Shown here piece after piece: positions 19,859 to 27,326 of a stretch of DNA of 64,000 nt. Under the pieces are notes generated by a model. It saw only the letters and a program-made list of their open reading frames with translations, was not told the origin of the DNA and searched no databases. The stretch's first letter is position 1. Every line of letters starts with the position of its first letter. The position numbers and the translations under genes were made by a program. Origin of the DNA: Sulfuritalea sp. (GTDB lineage: Bacteria; Pseudomonadota; Gammaproteobacteria; Burkholderiales; Rhodocyclaceae); assembly GCA_022842325.1 (NCBI GenBank), contig JALHPU010000019.1, forward strand, positions 22,123 through 86,122. The letters are read 5' to 3'.

Positions 19859-20917
19859 ATGAGTAAAGAAGATGGGTTGAGTCTAGAAGAACGTTTCCAC
19901 CAGTTAGAGATTGAAATTGCTGAACGGCGCCCGGTCGAGAAGCTTATTCAAATCTTCATCTATTTCTTAGCAGGTCTATCGGTCGTAATTGGCTTGTTTG
20001 GTATCAAACAATTCTCCGACATCGATACAGTGATCTCGTCGGAAGTAAAGATGCAGTTCCCGAGAGACCAACAGAAATACTTAGAGTACAAAAAGCTTAT
20101 CGAGGATGCCGAAACCCTAAACGCCCGACACAAGGAACTCTTTGGCAAATACGAGTTGGCTCTAAAGACATTCGCACATCTTGACAAAGTCACTGACGAC
20201 TTTGATCTCGAGGGAAAAGTTTCGAGAGTGATGGAGACTGCGGAAGATGGCGATAGCAAACTTCTAAAGGATGAATCATGGCGGTTGCAGGCGGTAGCAA
20301 CATTGCGGCTTCTCGCAGAAGCACAAAAGAAACGCAACTTTCAAAGCGACTTCATTTTAAATGCTGCACAAACGGCAAGTCGTCTTCAACAAAATGCTCT
20401 CGCCTACGATTTGATGCAGGTCGCATACACCAAGCGTCCCAACGATGCACCAATTCAGGCTGGACGTCTTTCAGCTATCGTTGAAATTGGCGATGAAAAG
20501 GAAGTTAAGGATGCGTTTGGGTCGCTAATGAATATGGTTGTGAATTTAGATGCGAACTCGCCACATATTGTTCTATCTGAAGCATGGAACGCAGCAGAAC
20601 ACCTACGGCGATACGATGCGCTAGTAGCGGCAATCGATAAACTGTTAAAGAGCGATCAGCGCCAATTAAAGCCATCGTATGCCTATTTCATCAAAGCATT
20701 TGCTCTCACTCGTGCATCTCGCCCAGGTGACCTGGCCATTGCACGTTCTACAATGGAGGAGGGCCTAGCACTGTTATCGAAGGAGTCTCCAAACGCTATT
20801 TGGTACGATGCTTCCGTTCGCGAATTGCGCAAGTGCCTAAGAGTATTTGGGGAAGTCAAGCAACAGTCTAAGCTCCGGCAGCTAAGTAGCCTTGTTTCTT
20901 CGCTGGAATCCCAATAG
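19859..20917 (+). CDS. Cassette gene: membrane-anchored helical-repeat protein, function unknown
   Basis: Function unknown. The 352 residues comprise a charged N-terminus, one membrane segment (about residues 28-50, IQIFIYFLAGLSVVIGLFGI), a coiled-coil region (about 65-110) and an alpha-helical repeat region resembling TPRs (about 140-345). ATG 19859 follows GGAGG. No attC follows: the cassette is cut about 35 bases later by a small inverted-repeat element and the duplicated petA fragment. Low GC compared with core genes. Confidence 0.75.
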   Translation: MSKEDGLSLEERFHQLEIEIAERRPVEKLIQIFIYFLAGLSVVIGLFGIKQFSDIDTVISSEVKMQFPRDQQKYLEYKKLIEDAETLNARHKELFGKYELALKTFAHLDKVTDDFDLEGKVSRVMETAEDGDSKLLKDESWRLQAVATLRLLAEAQKKRNFQSDFILNAAQTASRLQQNALAYDLMQVAYTKRPNDAPIQAGRLSAIVEIGDEKEVKDAFGSLMNMVVNLDANSPHIVLSEAWNAAEHLRRYDALVAAIDKLLKSDQRQLKPSYAYFIKAFALTRASRPGDLAIARSTMEEGLALLSKESPNAIWYDASVRELRKCLRVFGEVKQQSKLRQLSSLVSSLESQ

Positions 20918-20950
20918 TCATATATCACTTTGTGTCGATACCAGAGCGAT

Positions 20951-21030
20951 AAGGGTCAGAGTCATTTGCCCTATTGAGGAAGAAGTTCAGATATGCACGC
21001 AGGAGAAAAGTGAAATGACTCCGACCCCTT
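20951..21030. mobile_element. Small inverted-repeat element (MITE-like), copy 1
   Basis: The ends AAGGGTCAGAGTCATTTG and AAATGACTCCGACCCCTT form an 80-base inverted repeat without a gene. A shorter relative is at 34901. Such GGGTCAGAGTCATTT ends resemble those seen around IS200/IS605-type (RAYT) transposase genes; this link is from memory. It sits exactly at the junction between the truncated cassette and the petA duplication. Confidence 0.7.
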
Positions 21031-21045
21031 TGAGTTCGCTGCGCA

Positions 21046-21427
21046 AAGCGGGCGGGCAGCCCTGGTGGGTGCATTGGCCGATGGCGACGAACAGCTCGGG
21101 GCGCAGCGAGCGATGGGCATTGCGGCAGGCCGGAGGCTGCAGCGAATGCTCCGACATCGGGTCGGTCAGTTCGCTCTCGTAGCCGGCCAGGCCCGCAATC
21201 TCGTCAGCGCTGCGACGCAGGAGCCAGACCGAGCGGCCATGCCAATCCACGGTCAGCAGCTTGCCCGGCACCAGGTCGCCGAAATCCACGGGCAGCGGAT
21301 TGCCGGCCGGCGGCTGCGGCCGCGTCACGACATAACGCGCCACGCCCAGACCGACGCCCAGCGCACAGAGGCCGCCCGCCAGATAAAGGCGGCGACGGTC
21401 GATGCCGGCGATGCGATCTTTGCTCAT
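21046..21427 (-). pseudogene. Truncated duplicate of the Rieske gene petA
   Basis: This copies petA from the start codon to about residue 130 with only scattered changes, then switches to unrelated sequence from the inverted-repeat element, and the frame ends at 20987. The first ligand motif CTHQGC is kept but the second (CPCH) is lost, so no cluster could be held. It is a non-functional remnant carried with the duplication. Confidence 0.9.
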
Positions 21428-21921
21428 GGAGCGTCATTCGACAACATGAAGTGACGAACAGCATACCGCGTTCGGCGCGGCACATTGGGCAGCCCATGGA
21501 GTCAAGAGTCGGCGCTGGCGACACGGCGATTCATGCTGCCGTGCTGCACCGCACATTGCCATGGGCATTATTCGGGTCTATCGTGGCGCCATTCGTTCGG
21601 AATATCCGCAGCACAGGAGGTAAGCCATGCCGGCCAACGCCGCCTCATGTCGTCATTCCGCTTTGCCCGCAGGCAATGTAGCCGCCTCAGGCGAGTTCGC
21701 TTTCCAGAGCACCACCCATCGCCCCTGCCGCCATCGAGAAAGATGGAGGCCTGCGATGGCCACGACCCGGGAAGGAAATCCGCAGCTAGAACTTCGAACA
21801 TTGGATCAGAGCGAAAAATGGCTGGATATGGCAAGAGCGGCATGTCCATGCCTGGATGTGAGTTTCCATATCTGGACCGAAGTACCTAGATCTGGAGATC
21901 TTGGAGTGAGGTCTACTTCAC
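21428..21921. other. Second copy of the petA upstream / array-head region
   Basis: Homologous to 18796-19246 but diverged, and it contains an extra segment of roughly 45-50 bases (about 21477-21529) holding one dispersed 22-base repeat that the first copy lacks. It ends at the array head core GTTGGGC (21922). No gene is seen. Confidence 0.75.
21507..21528 (+). repeat. Dispersed 22-base repeat, copy in the duplicated region
   Basis: Perfect match to the consensus, preceded by AAG. It is absent from the equivalent place in the other copy of the duplication (near 18845). Confidence 0.9.
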
Positions 21922-21928
21922 GTTGGGC
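21922..21928 (+). other. Head core site of sub-array 1b (attI-like)
   Basis: GTTGGGC in CTACTTCACGTTGGGC, the duplicated equivalent of 19247. It pairs with GCCCAAC at 22445. Confidence 0.7.
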
Positions 21929-21935
21929 CCCATAG

Positions 21936-22436
21936 ATGAACTCTCCTACCGCCTACCATCAACTCGGTCGCTTTATCGTTGCATTCCAGCATCTTGAAAG
22001 CGCCGTCAATGATCTTCTTGAGCTATTGGCCAATACAAAAGACTGCGAGGTCGTTCGCATCCTCGCGCACGACCTTGAGTACCGCAAACGGCTGAACACA
22101 GCAGACGTCTTGTTCGCTAGATTCGTCGATCTACGTAACAACACGGACGCGCTTGCCAAAGGCGAATTCCACAAACTCATTGTTGAACTTGGAGATCTTG
22201 GCGACCGCCGCAACGACCTAGTTCACTCAGGCTACAACGCTTGGTTGAACGTTGACGGAAAAGAGGGGCTCTTACGCCGAAACTCGAAGCTCCGTGGCAG
22301 CAAGGGGGAACGAGAAGAACACGAAGAAGAATTGCAGCCCGACGCTTTCGATCAAGATCTTCAGCGCCTCGCGGCGGCCGCCAGTCGCCTTGAGGCCTTT
22401 CGTCTCCGAGTGATTGACTGGCGGTATCCTGATTGA
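21936..22436 (+). CDS. Cassette gene: HEPN-like protein with R-x4-H motif
   Basis: The 166 residues are mostly alpha-helical with RRNDLVHSGY at residues 91-100, giving Arg92-Asn93 and His97. That matches the R-x4-6-H active motif of HEPN-family RNases, and its position after a long helical bundle fits. The C-terminal third is charged (ERE/EEH repeats). ATG 21936 is 8 bases after the array core site. It could be a cassette-borne toxin or defence RNase; the fold assignment is by motif only. Confidence 0.6.
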   Translation: MNSPTAYHQLGRFIVAFQHLESAVNDLLELLANTKDCEVVRILAHDLEYRKRLNTADVLFARFVDLRNNTDALAKGEFHKLIVELGDLGDRRNDLVHSGYNAWLNVDGKEGLLRRNSKLRGSKGEREEHEEELQPDAFDQDLQRLAAAASRLEAFRLRVIDWRYPD

Positions 22437-22444
22437 ATACTGTG

Positions 22445-22532
22445 GCCCAACCCTGCGGTCGACCCCGTTCCCTTCGGTCACTGGACGCTGCGCGATGAAG
22501 CCGCGCAGCGCCGGTCACCTTGAACGTTGGGC
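22445..22532 (+). other. attC site 2 of array 1
   Basis: An 88-base site, GCCCAAC to GTTGGGC, with an extended stem (CCCTTCGG insertion) and the GCTGCGCG hairpin. The same long subtype occurs at 60708 and 63601. Confidence 0.92.
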
Positions 22533-22541
22533 CACAAGCAA

Positions 22542-23210
22542 ATGAGCATCCCCGCCGACAAGGTTTCGTTTGATCTGATCCAAAACGCGATCGACTCAAT
22601 CTCTCGCGCGGTTGAACTGATTGCTTGGAACGAAATGCCAAACGATGGAGCACGTTTGAAGCAAGCCATTCTGAGCATTGGTCATGGCGTCGAGTTGCTG
22701 CTAAAGGAAAGACTTCGCCAAATTCATCCTGTGCTGATATGGGAAGACGTCGACAGATATCCTAGCCTTGACGCAAGAACCGTTGGAGTCGATAAAGCAA
22801 TTCATCGCCTTCGCCAAATTGGTGCTATCCAACTTAGCGACGAAGATGCCGCGCTCGTCAAATCGCTACGCAATACACGAAATGCCATCGAACACTTTTC
22901 TTGGACCACAACACGACAAGAAGCAAACGCGATTGTTGGTAAGGCCTTGAGCTTCGCCATCGCGTTTGCCCAAACGCACTTAGGCGTCGACATTGCTTTT
23001 GCATACAAACGCGATGACACATGGCAGCAGCTTTTAACGACTCACTACGATTTCGCGAAGGCACATACCGCGCGTCATGAGGCAGCATTGAGAGCCACAA
23101 ACGAGTATTTCGTGGCTTGCGAGTTTTGTGGGGCGCTTGCGGTGAGCCCGTCCGGTGGCTCCTGCACACTTTGTGGGCATTGGAATGACATTCCCGACGA
23201 ACCGTTCTAG
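22542..23210 (+). CDS. Cassette gene: HEPN-like protein with C-terminal zinc ribbon
   Basis: The 222 residues have an alpha-helical N-terminal two-thirds with RNAIEH at residues 113-118 (Arg113, Asn114, His118), a HEPN R-x4-H signature. A C-terminal four-cysteine zinc ribbon (CEFCG, then CTLCG) follows. ATG 22542 is 10 bases after the core site; the longer frame from 22527 would start inside it. It is the neighbour of another R-x4-H cassette protein. Catalytic activity is not shown, and some HEPN proteins only bind RNA. Confidence 0.6.
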   Translation: MSIPADKVSFDLIQNAIDSISRAVELIAWNEMPNDGARLKQAILSIGHGVELLLKERLRQIHPVLIWEDVDRYPSLDARTVGVDKAIHRLRQIGAIQLSDEDAALVKSLRNTRNAIEHFSWTTTRQEANAIVGKALSFAIAFAQTHLGVDIAFAYKRDDTWQQLLTTHYDFAKAHTARHEAALRATNEYFVACEFCGALAVSPSGGSCTLCGHWNDIPDEPF

Positions 23211-23232
23211 TTGCGTACGGAGGCAGCATGTG

Positions 23233-23303
23233 GCCCAACCCATCCATCAACGCGGACGCTGCGCGATGAAGCCGCGCAGCGTCGGTTATGTCAAACGTTA
23301 GCC
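23233..23303 (+). other. attC site 3 of array 1
   Basis: A 71-base site, GCCCAAC to GTTAGCC, of the CCATCCATCAA subtype with the GCTGCGCG hairpin. The next cassette should end in GGCTAAC, which is not found before 25095. Confidence 0.92.
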
Positions 23304-23339
23304 CTCATTAGAACCTATTCCAGCAAAGGAAGAATCGTC

Positions 23340-23663
23340 ATGCCGATTGTGTTCATGCCCACACTCAAATTCTACTTATTGGTTGCAGCACTGGCGACCG
23401 CTAGCGCTGCTTTCGCGCAGTCGCAGGTTCCATACAATTTTAAGGATGGGAAGAAGGGATTTGACTCTACGCGCGAGAAACGAGGCGAGTATTTACTTTC
23501 GACTCCAATGGTTATGCAAGGGCCGGGCAAACTAGATACCTCGAAGTGGCCTCCAGATTCAGCTGATACAGAAGCACTTCTTCGGACAAGAATTGATCTT
23601 CTTGAGAGGAAACTAGAGCTTCTTGAAAAGCGATTAATTGAAGTTGAATCGAGGAAGAAATAA
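23340..23663 (+). CDS. Cassette gene: small secreted coiled-coil protein
   Basis: No family is recognised. The 107 residues have a signal peptide (KFYLLVAALATASAAFA, cleavage near residue 26). A middle segment follows, then a heptad-rich C-terminal helix (about 80-107, with repeated Leu-Leu-Glu). ATG 23340 is chosen; ATG 23358 is possible. The stop overlaps the next start (TAATG), so the two are translationally coupled. Confidence 0.65.
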   Translation: MPIVFMPTLKFYLLVAALATASAAFAQSQVPYNFKDGKKGFDSTREKRGEYLLSTPMVMQGPGKLDTSKWPPDSADTEALLRTRIDLLERKLELLEKRLIEVESRKK

Positions 23664-24085
23664 TGGCCACCTCTACTGCAATTCAAGAGACAGAGACGGT
23701 CAATGCCAAATTACAGGTCGTGCGAGAACAAACTCAGAAGGCTGCCGAAGCTGCATCAACGTCGACAGGCAAGGCTGAAGTGTCCTATGGCAAACAGTGG
23801 TGGCGAGCCGACGAAGCGATGACGATAAGCGCGACGGTTCTGGTCTTCGGTGTACTTGTCATGGTACTTATGACCGTTGTGCTTCGGAAGTCGAACATAC
23901 AACCTGACGCCGTCCTCCGCCTGTTTGGCACAACCATAATCATAATTGGCGCGCTATTCCTCATCGTCGCCGGCTATACCGAAACGCAAATGGGTCCGGT
24001 GATGGGCCTGCTCGGAACTATCGCCGGCTATCTGCTGGGAAAGAATTCGAACACCACCGGGACCGGGGGCAAGAGTGACGTTTAA
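23663..24085 (+). CDS. Cassette gene: membrane protein of unknown function
   Basis: The 140 residues have a soluble N-terminal helix (residues 1-45, Gln/Ala/Thr-rich) and three membrane segments (about 55-75, 85-103 and 110-128). The C-terminal tail is Gly/Ser/Thr-rich. The ATG overlaps the stop of the secreted coiled-coil gene. It is likely a partner of its neighbours in one module; the function is unknown. Confidence 0.65.
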   Translation: MATSTAIQETETVNAKLQVVREQTQKAAEAASTSTGKAEVSYGKQWWRADEAMTISATVLVFGVLVMVLMTVVLRKSNIQPDAVLRLFGTTIIIIGALFLIVAGYTETQMGPVMGLLGTIAGYLLGKNSNTTGTGGKSDV

Positions 24086-24092
24086 GTTGAAC

Positions 24093-24099
24093 GTTGGCC
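24093..24099 (+). other. Isolated attC core site remnant
   Basis: TTGAACGTTGGCC matches the right end of the attC sites (TTGAACGTTGGGC) but no left arm or hairpin precedes it. It suggests that two cassettes were fused by loss of the intervening attC. Confidence 0.45.
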
Positions 24100-24151
24100 A
24101 AGATTTGTTGGCGTGCTCACTTACACAGTGCCTAGAGAAAGGGGATTGGTT

Positions 24152-24745
24152 ATGAAGAACCTATATTTGGTTATCGCGATAGTCTTTATGGTTGGGACCG
24201 GTGGTTGCGCATCGGTACCTCCAGAATCGGTAACCTTGAGCAGCGAGGTGGGGGCCGGAATAAAGAAGCAGCATCAAGCCCAAGTTAGCTTTCTAAATTT
24301 GTATTTCGAAGCAAAGCGGAAGGATCTTGATACCGCCTTTCAGCGTGCCTTGAATACGTATTTTTCGACGATTGCACCTTCTGGTTCAGTAACCCTAACA
24401 AAGGCACAGCTGGACGAAATTGCCAAAGACGTCCTCGATCTAAGTGAAAAGAACGCCAAGGCGAAGGAGTCACTTGAAAAGGTGCGAGTCGATCTCCTCG
24501 TTAAGCTCGACGAGAATTACCAGACTCTAAATCAGGCTAACTCAACGGTTACTGGGCTACTCCAGTCGGTGGTTTCCGCTAAGGAAGCCGCTAGTAAGTC
24601 GATGCAATTGATCTCCACTGCGACGGATGGACGCATTCAACTTGACAAGGTTTTTGCGGAGATAGATTCGTTTGTGGTAAAGGGCGGTTCCGAAGCTGGA
24701 AAAGCCATCGATCTGATCGAGAAGGTCAGGAACATTGCGAAATAA
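24152..24745 (+). CDS. Cassette gene: helical lipoprotein
   Basis: The 197 residues start with a lipoprotein signal (LVIAIVFMVGTGGC, lipobox TGGC, Cys14-21 region). The rest is almost entirely alpha-helical and coiled-coil-like (LDEIAKDVLDLSEKNAKAKE). ATG 24152 follows AAAGGGG. No family is recognised. It lies in the same composite cassette as the three flanking small genes. Confidence 0.65.
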   Translation: MKNLYLVIAIVFMVGTGGCASVPPESVTLSSEVGAGIKKQHQAQVSFLNLYFEAKRKDLDTAFQRALNTYFSTIAPSGSVTLTKAQLDEIAKDVLDLSEKNAKAKESLEKVRVDLLVKLDENYQTLNQANSTVTGLLQSVVSAKEAASKSMQLISTATDGRIQLDKVFAEIDSFVVKGGSEAGKAIDLIEKVRNIAK

Positions 24746-24764
24746 CGGGGAAAAGGAGATTCGA

Positions 24765-25034
24765 ATGGACAACGCTGAATGGGTGGCGCTTCGCGCAAAG
24801 GCCAATCAGTTAGCTAATGATCAGTTTGCGACAGAGGCATCGGACATTGCCGCCCTTACAAAGAAGCAGGTGTCGGAAATCATTGCCGAATCGGGCGTAA
24901 ATATAGAAACTCTAGCCAATCTAATGGCTACGGTGAGCGACGCCACGAAGACCAATCAGCAGAAAGCGCAAGCCCTACGAAACATCAGTGGGTTTGCGGA
25001 GGTCGCTGTCTCTCTGATAGGTAAATTGGCCTAA
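24765..25034 (+). CDS. Cassette gene: small helical protein
   Basis: An 89-residue, entirely alpha-helical soluble protein with no recognised domain. ATG 24765 follows AAAAGGAGAT, a good ribosome binding site. Its last codons overlap the left core of the attC site, which is usual for cassette genes. Confidence 0.65.
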   Translation: MDNAEWVALRAKANQLANDQFATEASDIAALTKKQVSEIIAESGVNIETLANLMATVSDATKTNQQKAQALRNISGFAEVAVSLIGKLA

Positions 25035-25095
25035 CCCATCATCGCACCGGACCTGCGCGAATAGCCGCGCAGGCCGGTGAATTCACACGTTGAAT
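25029..25095 (+). other. attC site 4, last of array 1
   Basis: A 67-base site, GCCTAAC to GTTGAAT, with the short CCTGCGCG/CGCGCAGG hairpin subtype also seen at 59194 and 61385. Confidence 0.9.
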
Positions 25096-25168
25096 CTGTA
25101 GAAAATCCCCTTTTCACGCGGCAATGACCCACTCGAAGGGCGCGATTTTCATCGCGCCATTTGTCATT
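25096..25168 (+). other. Conserved terminal block of array 1 with hairpin
   Basis: It begins CTGTAGAAAA directly after the last attC and contains GGCGCGAT and ATCGCGCC (25139-25158) followed by TTTGTCATTTCA. The same block follows the last attC of array 2 (63689-63764). It may be a transcription terminator or an array-end signal. Confidence 0.75.
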
Positions 25169-25228
25169 TCACTGTCGGGTTTGCCAAGGCATCGTGTCGC
25201 CAGCTCGATCTTCTGCGCCTCAGGCAAG

Positions 25229-25250
25229 AGTCGGCGCTGGCGACACGGCG
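25229..25250 (+). repeat. Dispersed 22-base repeat after array 1
   Basis: A perfect copy preceded by CAGGCAAG. A partial reverse match (CGTGTCGCCAGC) lies 20 bases before it. The copy after array 2 (63783) is flanked by the same GCCTCAGG context in opposite orientation. Confidence 0.9.
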
Positions 25251-25397
25251 CCTTTTGATCCGTGCGACGCAAATACCGGGCGGGTAGACGCTGGATTGCC
25301 AAGTACGTATTCTGAACGGCCGGAACGATCCGGTTGCACTGGCCATGGCCGGACGGCCGGCTCCGGAGCCGGACAGCAATCCGCAAAGGAGCGAACC

Positions 25398-25763
25398 ATG
25401 AAGTCTTCCGCATTCACGATCAAGGCATTCGGCGCATACGTGATCCTCACCGGAATCACCTTGCTCCTCGCACCCAATCTGCTGCTCGGCATGTTCGGCT
25501 TTGCCGAGACCGGGGAAATCTGGGTGCGGGTTCTGGGCGCGCTGGCCGGCGTCGTCGGCTATTACTACTGGGCTGCCGGCGCGGCGGATGCGCGAGCGTT
25601 CTTCGAGGCGTCCATCGTCGGCCGCATGCTGTTCTGTGCGGCCTGCGTCGGCATCGTGCTGCTTGCCGGTGCACCCTGGATGCTGATCCTGTTTGGCGTC
25701 ATCGATGTCGCCGGCGCGGCGTGGACCTTCTCGGCATTGCGCAATGAAAAGCGCGCGGTCTAG
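25398..25763 (+). CDS. Small four-helix membrane protein, unknown function
   Basis: The 121 residues have four hydrophobic segments (about 8-30, 42-62, 72-92 and 95-112). ATG 25398 follows AAAGGAGCG. No family is named with confidence. It lies just outside array 1, and its GC-rich codon use fits the core chromosome. Confidence 0.75.
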   Translation: MKSSAFTIKAFGAYVILTGITLLLAPNLLLGMFGFAETGEIWVRVLGALAGVVGYYYWAAGAADARAFFEASIVGRMLFCAACVGIVLLAGAPWMLILFGVIDVAGAAWTFSALRNEKRAV

Positions 25764-25814
25764 GCATCGGCTTGTATTTCACGCGTTCCGCCGGCGGGTT
25801 TTCCCCGCGTCGCC

Positions 25815-26198
25815 ATGACGCTCAAACACTGGGCGCAGCAGATCAAGCAGCAAACGCTGACCGTCTACTTCGCGGCGCGCGATCCGCGCACGCCGTTTGC
25901 CGTGCGCCTGCTCGCCTTGTTCGTCGCGGCGTACGCGCTGAGTCCGATCGACCTGATTCCCGACTTCATCCCGGTGATCGGCTATCTCGACGACCTGCTG
26001 ATCGTGCCGCTCGGCCTGGCGCTGGTGGTGCGCCTGACGCCGCCGGAGGTGATCGAATCCGCGCGGCAGCAAGCAACGCATGCGGCAAGCCGGCCGGTGA
26101 GCTATGCGGCCGGCGCGGCGATCGTGCTGCTGTGGTTGTTGCTGGCCGCCGTGCTAGCTAATTGGCTGGGCGCAATCTTCGGCATCCCGGGCGTGTAG
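25815..26198 (+). CDS. YkvA family (DUF1232) membrane protein
   Basis: The 127 residues include the DUF1232 core YALSPIDLIPDFIPVIGYLDDLLIVPLGL (about 38-66) and a C-terminal membrane helix (VLLWLLLAAVLANWLGAIF). The function of the family is not established. ATG 25815 has no strong ribosome binding site. Confidence 0.88.
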   Translation: MTLKHWAQQIKQQTLTVYFAARDPRTPFAVRLLALFVAAYALSPIDLIPDFIPVIGYLDDLLIVPLGLALVVRLTPPEVIESARQQATHAASRPVSYAAGAAIVLLWLLLAAVLANWLGAIFGIPGV

Positions 26199-26224
26199 TG
26201 GCCCGCTTCGTAAATATTGTTTCC

Positions 26225-26274
26225 CTGTGGGGCCGGCTTCAGCCGGCCAAGGCAGACTGAAGTCTGCCCCACAG
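26225..26274. repeat. Palindromic intergenic repeat, family B copy 2
   Basis: CTGTGGGGCCGGCTTCAGCC with a matching complementary right arm, AGTCTGCCCCACAG. Same architecture as 1537 and 53471. It lies between convergent genes and may also act as a bidirectional terminator stem. Confidence 0.85.
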
Positions 26275-26306
26275 AACTGCCATTTCGCAGGCACTGCACT
26301 AGCCGC

Positions 26307-26672
26307 CTAGTTCCCCATCACCGCCACGTGGCCGACGAACATCACGCTGGGAAAGGTGCGCTTGAGCAGCTTGCTGTAGAAGTTGGTCATCACCGAGCCC
26401 TCCTCGTAGCGGATCGTGCTGCCGGGCTTGAGCGCCATTTTTGACGCGGCGATCCATTCGGTGACCCCGGCGCGCTCGACTTCGATGTAGGTGAAATCAT
26501 TGGCATCGATGCTGGAGAGCACCTTGCCCTGGTTCGGGAGTTCCGCGGGCGCCGGCGGCTTGTCCGGCATCAGCAGGTCGGCGGCCTGGGCCGGCGAGGG
26601 ATGGCCGGGCGGCGGCCCAGCAAGGGCGGAGGTCGCGAAGCAGAGGGCAAGCAGGGCAAGCAAGCGGATCAT
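26307..26672 (-). CDS. NrfJ-like secreted protein
   Basis: The 121 residues have a signal peptide (MIRLLALLALCFATSALA). The fold GKVLSSIDANDFTYIEVERAGVTEWIAAS resembles the small OB-like domain of NrfJ-type periplasmic proteins that accompany c-type cytochromes. The Pro-rich linker after the signal is typical. No nrf genes are adjacent, so the role is open. Confidence 0.65.
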   Translation of the reverse strand: MIRLLALLALCFATSALAGPPPGHPSPAQAADLLMPDKPPAPAELPNQGKVLSSIDANDFTYIEVERAGVTEWIAASKMALKPGSTIRYEEGSVMTNFYSKLLKRTFPSVMFVGHVAVMGN

Positions 26673-26718
26673 GGTCGAATCCAGGGGACGTTGAGGAATG
26701 CGGGCCGGCGCTGCGGGA

Positions 26719-27222
26719 TCACAGGCAGCGCCAGAACGGCGAGCCAGGGGTCAGCGGGAAACAGTTGAACATCGGATAAGGCCCGGGCATGTACATCGGC
26801 CCGGTCATCTGGTTGCGGCACCAGTTGATTTCCTGGTTGATGCGTTCGCGGCAGGCCTGGTCGCGGTTGTTGGCGTCGGCGGCCATGTCGTCGAAGATCT
26901 GCCGGCGTTCGGCAGCAACCATGTGGTCGAGCACCGCCAGCGGCACGCCCCGCTGTGCCAGTTCGGCGATCTGGCTGGCCGAGAGGCGGTAGCGTGACCC
27001 AGAGGCCGTGATGCGGGCGATCAGGTCCGCGGCGGGGACGCCCTGGCGCGCCAGCAACTCGATCTGCTCCAGCGGCAGAGTGGCGGCCGGCTGCGGCAGG
27101 CGCGCCTCAAGTTGTTCGGCGCTGATGCGCTCGATCTTCGGCGGCTCGACCGGCGTGCCGGCGCAACCCTGCAGGATCAGGGCTGTGACGGCAAGCAAAA
27201 GTGGGGAACGGAGTGGATTCAT
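26719..27222 (-). CDS. Lipoprotein of unknown function
   Basis: The 167 residues carry a lipoprotein signal (LLAVTALILQGCAG, lipobox LQGC). A helical region follows with two related motifs, LARQGVPAADLIARI and LAQRGVPLAVLDHMV. The Cys-rich C-terminus (CRERINQEINWCRNQM and FNCFPL) may form disulfides in the periplasm. No family is assigned. Confidence 0.75.
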   Translation of the reverse strand: MNPLRSPLLLAVTALILQGCAGTPVEPPKIERISAEQLEARLPQPAATLPLEQIELLARQGVPAADLIARITASGSRYRLSASQIAELAQRGVPLAVLDHMVAAERRQIFDDMAADANNRDQACRERINQEINWCRNQMTGPMYMPGPYPMFNCFPLTPGSPFWRCL

Positions 27223-27326
27223 GGCGGTGGAGTATTAAAAATCCGGAGGGCACTCCAATCATAGGCCACTGCCGGCGATTTGCGACCGGCCGGCGCCTGG
27301 CGCGCGTTCCGGGTGAAAGGTCTACA

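Noticed and set aside
19247..25095. Evenly similar short repeats suggesting a CRISPR array
   Set aside because: The repeats are 67-88 bases with paired core sites and gene-sized spacers, which is attC architecture; no cas genes are present.
25191..25211. CGTGTCGCCAGCTCGAT as a further reverse repeat copy
   Set aside because: Only about 12 bases match the consensus, so it is counted as partial and left out of the 21.
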